64,000 nt of DNA from QVMM01 sp047030855 (GCA_047030855.1 JBKYIJ010000008.1:1426001-1490000); one strand, 5' to 3'. Shown: positions 17,007-25,567, numbered from the stretch's first letter. Made by a program: numbers and translations. The notes: generated from the sequence alone by a model not told the origin.

Positions 17007-17276
17007 ATGGCAAAAGAATCAATGAAAGCACGTGAGGTGAAGAGAGCCAGAATGGTTGCTAAATATGCAGCTAAAAGGGCTCAACTCAAAGCCGAAGGCA
17101 ATTACGATGCTTTACAATCGATCCCTAAGAATGCTTCTCCTGTGCGTTTGCACAACAGATGCTCGATTACAGGACGTCCAAAAGGCTATATGCGTACGTT
17201 TGGAATTTCCCGTATACAGTTCAGAGAAATGGCTTCGAAAGGATTGATACCGGGAGTGAAAAAAGCTAGCTGGTAA
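17007..17276 (+). CDS. rpsN: 30S ribosomal protein S14, zinc-free type (uS14)
   Basis: 89-residue 30S head protein. NRCSITGRPKGYMRTFGISRIQFREMA is the family signature (positions about 50-76). The four-cysteine zinc site of the short form is absent, so this is the longer zinc-independent form. Three bases after rplE. Confidence 0.97.
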   Translation: MAKESMKAREVKRARMVAKYAAKRAQLKAEGNYDALQSIPKNASPVRLHNRCSITGRPKGYMRTFGISRIQFREMASKGLIPGVKKASW

Positions 17277-17334
17277 GAAAAAATTAGTATTAATTTAAAT
17301 ATTGTTCCGACAGGCGGAATTAATTTAAACGAAA

Positions 17335-17733
17335 ATGACAACAGATCCAATTGCAGACTATTTGACGCGAGTAAGGAACGCTATTCATGCTAATCACAGA
17401 GTAGTAGAAATTCCTGCGTCGAATTTGAAAAAAGAGATCACTAAGATTCTCATGGAAAAAGGCTACATTCTTAACTATAAGTTTGTAGAAGAAGGTCCTC
17501 AAGGCTCTATCAAAATAGCCTTGAAGTATGATCCGGTGAATAAGGTTAATGCGATCAAAAAGCTGATCCGTATTTCTACTCCGGGTTTACGTAAATATGT
17601 TGGGTATAAAGATATGCCAAGAGTTCTTAACGGACTTGGTATAGCTATTCTATCTACCTCTAAGGGAGTTATGACAGACAAGGAAGCCCGCGATCAGAAA
17701 GTGGGTGGAGAAGTATTATGTTATGTTTATTAA
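17335..17733 (+). CDS. rpsH: 30S ribosomal protein S8 (uS8)
   Basis: 132-residue 16S rRNA binder, often the spc operon regulator. Starts MTTDPIADYLTRVRNAIHAN and ends ARDQKVGGEVLCYVY. A 58-base gap precedes it, long for this cluster. A strong Shine-Dalgarno follows its stop, serving rplF. Confidence 0.98.
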   Translation: MTTDPIADYLTRVRNAIHANHRVVEIPASNLKKEITKILMEKGYILNYKFVEEGPQGSIKIALKYDPVNKVNAIKKLIRISTPGLRKYVGYKDMPRVLNGLGIAILSTSKGVMTDKEARDQKVGGEVLCYVY

Positions 17734-17738
17734 TTAAG

Positions 17739-17746
17739 AAGGAGGA
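17739..17746 (+). promoter_or_regulatory. Strong Shine-Dalgarno site of rplF
   Basis: AAGGAGGA with a seven-base spacer to the rplF ATG at 17753. A near-perfect complement of the 16S 3' end is rare in Bacteroidota genes. Confidence 0.6.
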
Positions 17747-17752
17747 TAGAGA

Positions 17753-18307
17753 ATGTCAAGAATAGGAAAATTGCCCATAAATATCCCCGCAGGAGTTACA
17801 GTAACTGTTGACAAAGATAATGTCGTTACGGTAAAAGGCTCTAAAGGCGAACTGACTCAAGAAGTTAATCAGGATATTAAAATATCTGTCGATGCTAATG
17901 TGTTAACAGTGACCCGTCCTACCGACGATAAGCAACATCGTGCGATGCACGGGCTTTACAGATCATTGCTTAACAATATGGTTATTGGAGTTTCTGAAGG
18001 TTATCGTAAAGAAATGGAGTTGGTTGGGGTTGGTTATCGTGCCAATGCTAACGGTCAGATACTCGAACTTTCGTTGGGGTATACTCACCCTATATTTATG
18101 ATGTTGCCGAAAGAAGTGAAATTGGAAACTAAGGCTGAAAAGAACAAAAACCCTTTGATTATATTGGAATCTTGCGACAAGCAGCTGATAGGTCAGGTTT
18201 GTGCTAAAATCCGTTCTTTCCGTAAACCTGAACCATATAAAGGAAAAGGTATTCGCTTCGTTGGGGAACAAATCAGGCGTAAGTCTGGTAAATCAGCGAC
18301 TAAGTAA
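17753..18307 (+). CDS. rplF: 50S ribosomal protein L6 (uL6)
   Basis: 184 residues with the two-domain L6 fold. Begins MSRIGKLPINIPAGVTVTVD and ends with FRKPEPYKGKGIRFVGEQIR, the diagnostic C-terminal motif. Preceded by one of three unusually strong Shine-Dalgarno sites in the cluster. Confidence 0.98.
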   Translation: MSRIGKLPINIPAGVTVTVDKDNVVTVKGSKGELTQEVNQDIKISVDANVLTVTRPTDDKQHRAMHGLYRSLLNNMVIGVSEGYRKEMELVGVGYRANANGQILELSLGYTHPIFMMLPKEVKLETKAEKNKNPLIILESCDKQLIGQVCAKIRSFRKPEPYKGKGIRFVGEQIRRKSGKSATK

Positions 18308-18328
18308 TTTCGTAAACTGAAAGAAATC

Positions 18329-18673
18329 ATGGTAACAAAGACAGATAGAAGATATAAAATAAAGTTACGTGTTCGTGGAAAGATTCACGGCACGACTGAG
18401 CGTCCGCGTTTAACTGTTTTCAGAAGCAATAAACAAATCTACGCTCAGGTTATAGATGACCTGACCGGCAAAACTTTGGCTGCAGCTTCTTCTCTAAAAT
18501 TGACAGACAAAGCTCCTAAAAAGGAGATTGCCGCAAAAGTAGGAGAAATGATTGCCAAGAGTGCGCAGGAAGCAGGTGTTACAACCGTAGTATTTGACCG
18601 TAACGGTTATTTATACCACGGACGAGTTAAAGAATTGGCAGATGCTGCCCGTAAAGGTGGACTTAAATTTTAA
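18329..18673 (+). CDS. rplR: 50S ribosomal protein L18 (uL18)
   Basis: 114-residue 5S rRNA-binding protein. Contains RPRLTVFRSNKQIYAQVIDD and VVFDRNGYLYHGRVKELADA, both typical. Five bases before rpsE. Confidence 0.97.
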   Translation: MVTKTDRRYKIKLRVRGKIHGTTERPRLTVFRSNKQIYAQVIDDLTGKTLAAASSLKLTDKAPKKEIAAKVGEMIAKSAQEAGVTTVVFDRNGYLYHGRVKELADAARKGGLKF

Positions 18674-18678
18674 TAGAC

Positions 18679-19197
18679 ATGGCAAGAGTTAATAATAGAG
18701 TAAAATCAACCAATGATCTGGAATTGAAAGACAGATTGGTGGCTATTAACCGTGTAACAAAGGTTACGAAAGGTGGACGTACATTCAGTTTTGCAGCCAT
18801 CGTAGTAGTCGGAAACGAAGACGGTATAGTAGGTTGGGGCTTAGGGAAAGCCGGTGAAGTAACAACAGCCATTGCTAAAGGAGTTGAAGCTGCTAAAAAG
18901 AATCTTGTGAAAGTACCTGTACTGAAAGGAACTATTCCTCACGAACAGGTTGCTAAATTCGGAGGTTCTGAAGTGTTCTTGAAACCAGCTGCACCCGGTA
19001 CGGGAGTGAAGGCGGGAGGTGCGATGCGCGCCGTACTTGAAAGTGTTGGAGTAACAGACGTTCTTGCTAAATCGAAAGGTTCGTCAAATCCGCACAACCT
19101 TGTTAAAGCCACAATCGAAGCTTTGAGTGAATTGAGAGATGCCTATACTGTTGCTCAAAACAGAGGAATATCAATGGAAAAAGTATTTAACGGTTAA
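18679..19197 (+). CDS. rpsE: 30S ribosomal protein S5 (uS5)
   Basis: 172 residues, involved in decoding accuracy. VNRVTKVTKGGRTFSF-type double-stranded RNA binding segment and GSSNPHNLVKATIEAL are present. Located between L18 and L30. Confidence 0.98.
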   Translation: MARVNNRVKSTNDLELKDRLVAINRVTKVTKGGRTFSFAAIVVVGNEDGIVGWGLGKAGEVTTAIAKGVEAAKKNLVKVPVLKGTIPHEQVAKFGGSEVFLKPAAPGTGVKAGGAMRAVLESVGVTDVLAKSKGSSNPHNLVKATIEALSELRDAYTVAQNRGISMEKVFNG

Positions 19198-19201
19198 TTG
19201 C

Positions 19202-19209
19202 AAGGAGGA
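19202..19209 (+). promoter_or_regulatory. Strong Shine-Dalgarno site of rpmD
   Basis: AAGGAGGA lies eight bases before ATG 19217 and settles the rpmD start, against upstream in-frame codons that lie inside rpsE. Confidence 0.6.
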
Positions 19210-19216
19210 TTTAGAT

Positions 19217-19393
19217 ATGGCGAAAATAAAGATTAAACAAGTAAGAAGCAGAATCAACTGCCCTAAGGATCAGAAAAGAACATTGGATGCTCTTGGACTG
19301 AGAAAATTGAACAGGGTGGTTGAGCATGAAGACACTCCGGCTATTCTCGGAATGGTTGCGAAAGTGAAACACTTAGTGTCTGTTGAAAAATAA
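19217..19393 (+). CDS. rpmD: 50S ribosomal protein L30 (uL30)
   Basis: 58-residue protein, KIKIKQVRSRINCPKDQKRT onward with LGLRKLNRVVEHEDTPAI. The frame is open upstream into rpsE from 19139, but the family start and the AAGGAGGA site place the ATG at 19217. Confidence 0.96.
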   Translation: MAKIKIKQVRSRINCPKDQKRTLDALGLRKLNRVVEHEDTPAILGMVAKVKHLVSVEK

Positions 19394-19424
19394 TTTGTAA
19401 TCCTGAAAGAAAAAGATATTGAAT

Positions 19425-19874
19425 ATGAATTTATCTAACTTAAAACCTGCTGCGGGAGCAACCAAAACAAGAAAAAGAATCGGTCGTGGACCGGGTTCGG
19501 GACTTGGAGGTACTTCTACAAGAGGTCACAAAGGTGCGAAATCAAGATCGGGTTATTCAAAGAAGATCGGTTTCGAAGGCGGTCAGATGCCTTTGCAACG
19601 CCGTCTTCCTAAATTTGGTTTTAACAGCATCAACCGTGTTGAATATAAGGCTATTAATTTAGACGTATTACAACGTTTGGCTGAAACATTGAAAGTTGAT
19701 AATATCACTACTAAAACTTTGATTGATGCAGGACTTGTATCTTCTAAGCATTTAGTAAAAATATTAGGCAACGGAGCTCTTACTTCCAAAGTGAACGTAG
19801 AAGCGCATGCCTTTTCAAAATCGGCTGAAAATGCAATTCAGGCTGTAGGTGGAACCGTTACTAAATTGAAGTAG
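19425..19874 (+). CDS. rplO: 50S ribosomal protein L15 (uL15)
   Basis: 149 residues. Starts MNLSNLKPAAGATKTRKRIG with the Gly-rich GRGPGSGLGGTSTRGHKG. The ATG at 19425 is preferred to an in-frame TTG two codons earlier. Directly upstream of secY with one base between. Confidence 0.97.
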   Translation: MNLSNLKPAAGATKTRKRIGRGPGSGLGGTSTRGHKGAKSRSGYSKKIGFEGGQMPLQRRLPKFGFNSINRVEYKAINLDVLQRLAETLKVDNITTKTLIDAGLVSSKHLVKILGNGALTSKVNVEAHAFSKSAENAIQAVGGTVTKLK

Positions 19875-19875
19875 G

Positions 19876-21195
19876 ATGAGATTTTTTAAAACAATAGAAA
19901 ATATATGGAAGATCGAGGAATTGAGAAAAAAGATCCTCGTTACTTTCTTTTTTGTAGTAATATACCGTTTCGGATCATTTGTTGTATTGCCCGGGGTAGA
20001 TCCCGCTATGTTGGCTAATCTGCAACAGAATGCAAGCGGCGGTTTATTAGGGTTATTGAACATGTTCTCGGGTGGAGCGTTTGCGAACGCGTCTATATTT
20101 GCTCTGGGAATCATGCCATACATCTCTGCTTCTATTGTTATCCAGCTTCTTGGTATCGCGTTGCCATATTTTCAAAAACTCCAGAGAGAAGGAGAAAGCG
20201 GACGTTCGAAATTGAATCAGTATACTCGTTATCTGACAGTTGCGATTCTTTTGTTCCAAGGTCCCGCTTATCTTTTAGGAGCATTGCAAGGTGCAGCACC
20301 CGGAGGATTCTGGGACTTCCTGTTGCCTTCAACGGTGATCCTTGCCGGAGGTAGTATGTTCGTTCTATGGTTGGGAGAACGTATTACCGACAAAGGTATC
20401 GGAAACGGAGTTTCTTTTATAATTTTGGTAGGTATCATTGCACGTTTGCCTCACGCTTTAGTCGGTGAATTTGTTTATCGCTTGAGTTCCGGAGGTGGTT
20501 TGGTTATGTTCTTGTTAGAAATATTATTCCTCTTGTTAGTTATTGCAGGGGCTATAATGCTTGTACAGGGAACACGCAAAATTCCGCTTCAGTATGCTAA
20601 ACGTGTTGTTGGAAACAAACAATATGGTGGTGCTCGTAACTACCTTCCTTTGAAAGTGAATGCGGCGAACGTAATGCCAATCATCTTTGCTCAGGCAATT
20701 ATGTTTATACCTATTACGATCGCATCGTTCTCTGTGAAAGAAGGTGGCGGCTTTTGGTCTTCATTGATGGATCACACCAGCTTCGCTTATAACTTATTGT
20801 CTGCTCTGCTTATCGTTGCGTTTACATATTTTTATACGGCTGTTACGGTTAATCCCGTGCAGATCGCTGAGGATCTGAAACGAAACAACGGTTTTATTCC
20901 CGGAGTTAAACCCGGTAAAAAAACAGCGGATTATATTGATGAAGTAATGTCTCGTATTACCCTTCCCGGATCATTGTTCCTTGCATTGGTTGCTATTTTG
21001 CCTGCTTTTGCAAGTTTCTTTGGCGTGAGCAGGGAGTTTGCCCAATTCTTCGGAGGAACGTCTTTGTTGATCCTCGTAGGGGTTGTGCTCGATACATTAC
21101 AACAGGTTGAAAGCCATTTATTGATGAGACATTATGACGGTTTGTTGAAATCGGGGCGTATTAAAGGACGTTCGGGTTCGATTGCCGCTTATTGA
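19876..21195 (+). CDS. secY: Protein translocase subunit SecY
   Basis: Channel-forming subunit of the Sec translocon in the inner membrane, 439 residues and about ten transmembrane helices. The signatures FRFGSFVVLPGVDP-like start, GIMPYISASIVIQLL and GNGVSFIILVGII are present, as is the cytoplasmic loop with IPLQYAKRVVG. Co-transcribed with the spc segment; map follows after 19 bases. Confidence 0.97.
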   Translation: MRFFKTIENIWKIEELRKKILVTFFFVVIYRFGSFVVLPGVDPAMLANLQQNASGGLLGLLNMFSGGAFANASIFALGIMPYISASIVIQLLGIALPYFQKLQREGESGRSKLNQYTRYLTVAILLFQGPAYLLGALQGAAPGGFWDFLLPSTVILAGGSMFVLWLGERITDKGIGNGVSFIILVGIIARLPHALVGEFVYRLSSGGGLVMFLLEILFLLLVIAGAIMLVQGTRKIPLQYAKRVVGNKQYGGARNYLPLKVNAANVMPIIFAQAIMFIPITIASFSVKEGGGFWSSLMDHTSFAYNLLSALLIVAFTYFYTAVTVNPVQIAEDLKRNNGFIPGVKPGKKTADYIDEVMSRITLPGSLFLALVAILPAFASFFGVSREFAQFFGGTSLLILVGVVLDTLQQVESHLLMRHYDGLLKSGRIKGRSGSIAAY

Positions 21196-21214
21196 TAAAA
21201 TACGGAGAAATTAA

Positions 21215-22015
21215 ATGATATTTCTTAAGACAGATGAAGAAATAGAGCTGATGCGCGAAAGCAATCAGCTTGTAGGGAAGACTCTTGGTGAGCTTGCAAA
21301 ACACATTAAGCCGGGAGTCACTACTCTTCAGTTGGATAAAATAGCAGAGGAATTTATTCGCAGTCATGGCGCAATACCTACATTCTTGGGATATAAGGGA
21401 GCACCGGGTGCCGTTGATTTTCCGGGTAGTATATGTGCATCTGTAAACGAGCAGGTTGTGCATGGAATACCGGGAGGTTATGTTCTGAAAGACGGAGATA
21501 TAATCTCGGTTGATTGCGGAACTCTTAAAAACGGTTTTTGCGGCGATTCAGCTTACACTTTTTGCGTAGGCGAGGTGGCAGAGGATGTCAGGAAGCTGTT
21601 GAGAGTAACCAAAGAATCCCTTTACAAAGGAATTGAAAAGGCCGTAGAAGGTTCAAGAATTGGCGACATTGGCGAGGCTGTTCAGACATATTGTGAAAAG
21701 AACGGTTTTTCTGTTGTCCGTGAATTGGTCGGACACGGAATAGGTCGCAAGATGCACGAGTCGCCCGAAGTTCCGAATTACGGTAGAAGGGGTACAGGTC
21801 CTTTGCTTAAGAAGGGTATGTGTATTGCCATAGAACCGATGATTAATATGGGCAGTAAGAACGTTGTCTTTGAGAGTGACGGCTGGACTGTCAGAACAAA
21901 GGATCGTAAGCCTTCGGCTCATTTTGAACATACGGTTGCTATTCGCGAAGGAAAGGCTGATATTTTGTCGTCATTCGAATTTGTCGAAGCTGTGTTAGGA
22001 GAAAATGTAATTTAA
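21215..22015 (+). CDS. map: Methionine aminopeptidase type I
   Basis: Removes the initiator methionine from nascent proteins. 266 residues with the two-metal ligands in VDCGTLKNGFCGDSAYTF (two Asp), GHGIGRKMHE (His), AIEPMINMG (Glu) and HFEHTVAI (Glu). Its secY-map-infA position is common in bacteria. Confidence 0.97.
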   Translation: MIFLKTDEEIELMRESNQLVGKTLGELAKHIKPGVTTLQLDKIAEEFIRSHGAIPTFLGYKGAPGAVDFPGSICASVNEQVVHGIPGGYVLKDGDIISVDCGTLKNGFCGDSAYTFCVGEVAEDVRKLLRVTKESLYKGIEKAVEGSRIGDIGEAVQTYCEKNGFSVVRELVGHGIGRKMHESPEVPNYGRRGTGPLLKKGMCIAIEPMINMGSKNVVFESDGWTVRTKDRKPSAHFEHTVAIREGKADILSSFEFVEAVLGENVI

Positions 22016-22020
22016 TTTTG
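22013..22020 (+). promoter_or_regulatory. Possible internal promoter before infA
   Basis: TAATTTTG fits TAnnTTTG and overlaps the map stop codon, 13 bases before the infA start. A transcript from it would have a very short leader. No -33 box is evident. Confidence 0.35.
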
Positions 22021-22032
22021 TGTTTATAATTT

Positions 22033-22251
22033 ATGGCTAAACAAGCAGCAATAGAACAAGATGGAGTAATCGTAGAGGCATTGTCTAACGCAATGTTTCG
22101 GGTTGAATTGGAAAACGGGCATGAAATCACGGCTCATATTTCGGGAAAAATGCGTATGCATTATATAAAAATACTTCCCGGAGATAAGGTACGTGTTGAA
22201 ATGTCGCCTTACGATCTGTCAAAAGGTCGTATTTCATTCAGATATAAATAA
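22033..22251 (+). CDS. infA: Translation initiation factor IF-1
   Basis: 72-residue OB-fold factor that occupies the A site during initiation. Begins MAKQAAIEQDGVIVEALSNA and contains the HISGKMRMHYIKILPGDKV motif. Complete. Confidence 0.98.
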   Translation: MAKQAAIEQDGVIVEALSNAMFRVELENGHEITAHISGKMRMHYIKILPGDKVRVEMSPYDLSKGRISFRYK

Positions 22252-22262
22252 AACATAAAGAT

Positions 22263-22379
22263 ATGAAAGTAAGAGCATCATTGAAGAAGCGGACTGCTGA
22301 CTGTAAGATAGTTAGACGTAAAGGACGCTTGTACGTTATTAACAAAAAAAATCCTAAGTACAAACAACGTCAGGGATAA
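22263..22379 (+). CDS. rpmJ: 50S ribosomal protein L36, zinc-free type (bL36)
   Basis: A 38-residue protein found by translating the gap between infA and rpsM: it starts MKVRASLKKRTADCKIVRRK and ends NPKYKQRQG. Only one of the zinc ligands of the zinc form (a single Cys) remains, so it is the non-zinc type. An A8 run in its second half is in frame. Confidence 0.95.
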   Translation: MKVRASLKKRTADCKIVRRKGRLYVINKKNPKYKQRQG

Positions 22380-22384
22380 TTTAT

Positions 22385-22392
22385 TAATTTTG
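22385..22392 (+). promoter_or_regulatory. Possible internal promoter before rpsM
   Basis: TAATTTTG fits the -7 consensus, six bases after the rpmJ stop and 18 before the rpsM start. No clear -33 element. Confidence 0.35.
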
Positions 22393-22410
22393 CAAATTAT
22401 TTAATACTAT

Positions 22411-22791
22411 ATGGCAGTAAGAATAGTTGGTGTCGATTTACCGCAAAACAAGAGAGGCGAAATAGCCTTGACTTACATTTTCGGAATCGGCCGCAGTGCT
22501 TCCAATAAGATATTGACAGAAGCCGGTGTTGACAAGAATATTAAAGTGAAAGACTGGACTGATGATCAGGCAGCTGCAATTCGTGAAATCATTTCTACCA
22601 AATTCAAGGTAGAAGGTGATTTGCGTTCCGAAGTACAACTAAACATCAAACGCTTGATGGATATCGGTTGCTACAGAGGTATACGCCACCGTATCGGTTT
22701 GCCTTTGAGAGGTCAGAGCACTAAGAATAATGCCCGTACACGTAAGGGTAAAAAGAAAACTGTTGCAAATAAGAAAAAAGCTACAAAATAA
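22411..22791 (+). CDS. rpsM: 30S ribosomal protein S13 (uS13)
   Basis: 126 residues. Contains VDLPQNKRGEIALTYIFGIG and the C-terminal GQSTKNNARTRKGKKK that contacts tRNA. First gene of the alpha segment. Confidence 0.98.
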   Translation: MAVRIVGVDLPQNKRGEIALTYIFGIGRSASNKILTEAGVDKNIKVKDWTDDQAAAIREIISTKFKVEGDLRSEVQLNIKRLMDIGCYRGIRHRIGLPLRGQSTKNNARTRKGKKKTVANKKKATK

Positions 22792-22800
22792 TCGTTTGAT

Positions 22801-23190
22801 ATGGCAAAAAAAACAGTCGCAGCGAAGAAGAGAAACGTTAAGGTTGATGCAATGGGACAATTACATGTTCATTCTTCATTTAACAATATCATTATTTCTC
22901 TTACAAATAGTGAAGGACAAGTGATCAGTTGGTCTTCAGCTGGAAAAATGGGATTCAGAAGTTCTAAAAAGAACACTCCTTACGCAGCTCAGATGGCTGC
23001 TCAGGATTGCGCGAAAATTGCATATGACCTTGGTTTGAGAAAAGTAAAGGCATATGTGAAAGGTCCCGGAAACGGACGCGAATCAGCAATTCGCACAGTG
23101 CATGGTGCAGGTATTGAAGTAACGGAAATCGTAGACGTTACTCCGCTTCCGCATAACGGATGCCGCCCACCGAAACAAAGAAGAGTTTAA
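22801..23190 (+). CDS. rpsK: 30S ribosomal protein S11 (uS11)
   Basis: 129-residue platform protein. HVHSSFNNIIISLTNSEGQ and the C-terminal DVTPLPHNGCRPPKQRRV are diagnostic. The initial A8 run in its second codons is in frame. Confidence 0.98.
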   Translation: MAKKTVAAKKRNVKVDAMGQLHVHSSFNNIIISLTNSEGQVISWSSAGKMGFRSSKKNTPYAAQMAAQDCAKIAYDLGLRKVKAYVKGPGNGRESAIRTVHGAGIEVTEIVDVTPLPHNGCRPPKQRRV

Positions 23191-23216
23191 TTCTAATCAT
23201 TAACAATTGAAACTAA

Positions 23217-23267
23217 AATTGTGATTGATTACAAAAGAACCCTCTCTGTAATCGCGGCTGCACAATT
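23217..23267 (+). promoter_or_regulatory. Structured leader upstream of rpsD
   Basis: The 108-base rpsK-rpsD gap holds two nested perfect seven-base pairings: AATTGTG (23217-23223) with CACAATT (23261-23267), and inside it GATTACA (23227-23233) with TGTAATC (23247-23253). The 13-base apical loop is pyrimidine-rich on its 3' side. S4 is a classic autogenous repressor, and this is the largest gap in the spc-alpha part of the cluster, so an S4-responsive leader is likely. Confidence 0.55.
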
Positions 23268-23298
23268 GCGGATTCACTTAATTATCTATTAAAGAAAA

Positions 23299-23904
23299 AT
23301 GGCAAGATATACAGGACCAAAATCGAAAATTGCCCGTAAGTTTGGAGAACCAATTTTTGGACCGGACAAAGTTCTTTCTAAAAAGAATTACCCTCCGGGA
23401 CAGCATGGTAACGGAAGAAAGAAAAAATCTTCTGAGTACGGTATCCAGTTAAGGGAAAAACAAAAAGCTAAATACACATACGGAGTGTTGGAAAAACAAT
23501 TCCGCAATATGTTTGATAAAGCAGCGCGTACTCGCGGTATTACAGGTGAGGTATTGCTTCAATTGTTAGAGTCAAGATTGGATAACTTGGTTTACCGTCT
23601 TGGTATTGCTCCTACAAGAGCTGCTGCCCGTCAGTTGGTTTCACACCGTCATATTGTGGTAGACGGAAGCATTGTAAACATTCCTTCTTATACGGTAAAA
23701 CCCGGACAAATAATCGGTGTCCGCGAAAAATCAAAATCGCTTGAAGTTGTTGATAACTCATTGGCAGGTTTTAATCACAGTAAATATCCCTGGATCGAAT
23801 GGGATAACACTTCTAAATCAGGAAAATACTTACATATGCCTGAGAGGGCAGATATTCCTGAGAATATTAAAGAACAGTTGATCGTAGAATTGTATTCTAA
23901 ATAA
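23299..23904 (+). CDS. rpsD: 30S ribosomal protein S4 (uS4), zinc-free type
   Basis: 201 residues; primary 16S rRNA binder and, in several phyla, translational repressor of its own operon. Starts MARYTGPKSKIARKFGEPIF; the S4 domain is LESRLDNLVYRLGIAPTRAA. No Cys cluster at the N-terminus, so non-zinc form. Preceded by a folded leader. Confidence 0.98.
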   Translation: MARYTGPKSKIARKFGEPIFGPDKVLSKKNYPPGQHGNGRKKKSSEYGIQLREKQKAKYTYGVLEKQFRNMFDKAARTRGITGEVLLQLLESRLDNLVYRLGIAPTRAAARQLVSHRHIVVDGSIVNIPSYTVKPGQIIGVREKSKSLEVVDNSLAGFNHSKYPWIEWDNTSKSGKYLHMPERADIPENIKEQLIVELYSK

Positions 23905-23914
23905 TAAATAATTC

Positions 23915-24907
23915 ATGGCTATATTAGCATTTCAAAAACCCGATAAAGTATTAATGTTAGAAGCGGACGACTTCTTTGGAAAATTTGAATTCCGTCCGTT
24001 GGAACCCGGTTATGGTATTACCGTCGGTAATGCTCTGCGCCGAATTCTTCTTTCTTCACTGGAAGGTTTTGCTATCACTTCTATTAAAATTGACGGAGTG
24101 GAGCATGAATTTGCCTCGGTGCCCGGAGTTATTGAAGATGTTACGAATATAATTCTAAACCTTAAAAAGGTAAGATTCAAACAAATAGTTGAAGAGATAG
24201 AAAACGAAAAGGTAAATATTTCTGTTTCGGGAACTGATGTATTTAAAGCAGGTGACATAGGCAAACATCTTTCAGGATTTGAAGTATTGAATCCCGATCT
24301 TGTTATCTGTCATTTGGATAAAAGTGCGAACTTCCAGATAGAACTTACTATCAATAAAGGACGCGGGTACGTTCCTGCTGACGAGAACAGAGGTTTGTCC
24401 GATGACGTGAATGTCATTGCCATAGACTCGATTTATACGCCTATTCGTAACGTAAAATATTCAGTTGAAAACTATCGTGTAGAACAGAAAACCGATTATG
24501 AGAAATTAGTGATCGAAATATCTACCGATGGATCAATTCATCCTAAAGACGCTTTGAAAGAAGCTGCTAAGATTCTTATTCATCACTTTATGCTGTTTTC
24601 TGACGAGAAAATTCTGCTTGAACAGAATGAAGTTGACGGAAACGAAGAATTTGATGAAGAAATACTGCACATGCGTCAGCTGCTGAAAACAAAACTTTCG
24701 GATATGAACCTTTCGGTACGTGCCTTGAATTGTTTGAAATCGGCAGAAGTTGAAACTTTAGGTGAGTTAGTTCAATTCAATAAGAATGATCTTCTCAAAT
24801 TTAGAAATTTCGGTAAGAAATCTCTTACTGAACTTGATGAATTGTTGGATAGCCTCAATTTATCATTTGGGATGGACATATCGAAATATAAATTAGATAA
24901 AGATTAA
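23915..24907 (+). CDS. rpoA: RNA polymerase subunit alpha
   Basis: 330 residues. The N-terminal domain has FRPLEPGYGITVGNALRRI and LLSSLEGFAITSIKI for dimerisation and core assembly. A linker and the C-terminal DNA/activator-binding domain (LNCLKSAEVETLGELVQFNK) follow. Ten bases after rpsD and eight before rplQ. Confidence 0.98.
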   Translation: MAILAFQKPDKVLMLEADDFFGKFEFRPLEPGYGITVGNALRRILLSSLEGFAITSIKIDGVEHEFASVPGVIEDVTNIILNLKKVRFKQIVEEIENEKVNISVSGTDVFKAGDIGKHLSGFEVLNPDLVICHLDKSANFQIELTINKGRGYVPADENRGLSDDVNVIAIDSIYTPIRNVKYSVENYRVEQKTDYEKLVIEISTDGSIHPKDALKEAAKILIHHFMLFSDEKILLEQNEVDGNEEFDEEILHMRQLLKTKLSDMNLSVRALNCLKSAEVETLGELVQFNKNDLLKFRNFGKKSLTELDELLDSLNLSFGMDISKYKLDKD

Positions 24908-24914
24908 TTAAGCG

Positions 24915-25544
24915 ATGAGACATAATAAAAAAATAAATCACTTAGGCCGTAAAAAGGCTCACAGAGATGCTATGTTGTCGAATATGTGCGTGTCTTTGAT
25001 CATGCATAAGAGAATTTTCACGACTGTTGCGAAAGCGAAAGCTTTGAGAAAAGTTGTTGAACCTATTATTACAAGATCTAAAGAAGATACTACACACTCC
25101 AGACGTATGGTGTTTCAGACTCTTCAGAGTAAGGCTGCCGTTACGGAGCTTTTCCAGAATATATCTCAGAAAATCGGTGACAGGCCGGGCGGATATACAA
25201 GAATCTTGAAAACAGGTACTCGTTTAGGAGACAATGCTTCTATGTGTTTCATAGAACTTGTTGACTATAACGAAAACATGTTGAAAGAAAAGAAAGCTGA
25301 AACTAAGGGTAGAACACGCCGTTCTTCTGCTGCTAAGAAGAAAACGGAAGCGGAAGGAACTGAGTCTGCTGCTCCGGTTGCTGAAACTGCAAAGCCTAAA
25401 AAAGCTCCTGCAGAAAAGAAAACTGAAGATAAGAAGAAAGAAGAAGTTGAAGCAACAACTCCGGTTGTAGAGGCTGAAACTAAAGTTGCGGAAGCAGCAC
25501 CTGAAGTTGAGGTTAAGGAAGAACCTAAAAAGGATGCTGAGTAA
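24915..25544 (+). CDS. rplQ: 50S ribosomal protein L17 with a long acidic/basic tail (bL17)
   Basis: 209 residues against about 120-130 for the core family. The L17 domain (NHLGRKKAHRDAMLSNM; ITRSKEDTTHSRRMVFQTL; RPGGYTRILKTGTRLGDNA) ends near residue 120. The rest is a low-complexity Lys/Glu/Ala/Pro tail with no Cys or aromatic residues. Such tails occur in Bacteroidota L17; the function is unknown. Last gene of the cluster, followed by a strong terminator. Confidence 0.96.
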   Translation: MRHNKKINHLGRKKAHRDAMLSNMCVSLIMHKRIFTTVAKAKALRKVVEPIITRSKEDTTHSRRMVFQTLQSKAAVTELFQNISQKIGDRPGGYTRILKTGTRLGDNASMCFIELVDYNENMLKEKKAETKGRTRRSSAAKKKTEAEGTESAAPVAETAKPKKAPAEKKTEDKKKEEVEATTPVVEAETKVAEAAPEVEVKEEPKKDAE

Positions 25545-25567
25545 GTAATTATTCTTGATAAATACAG

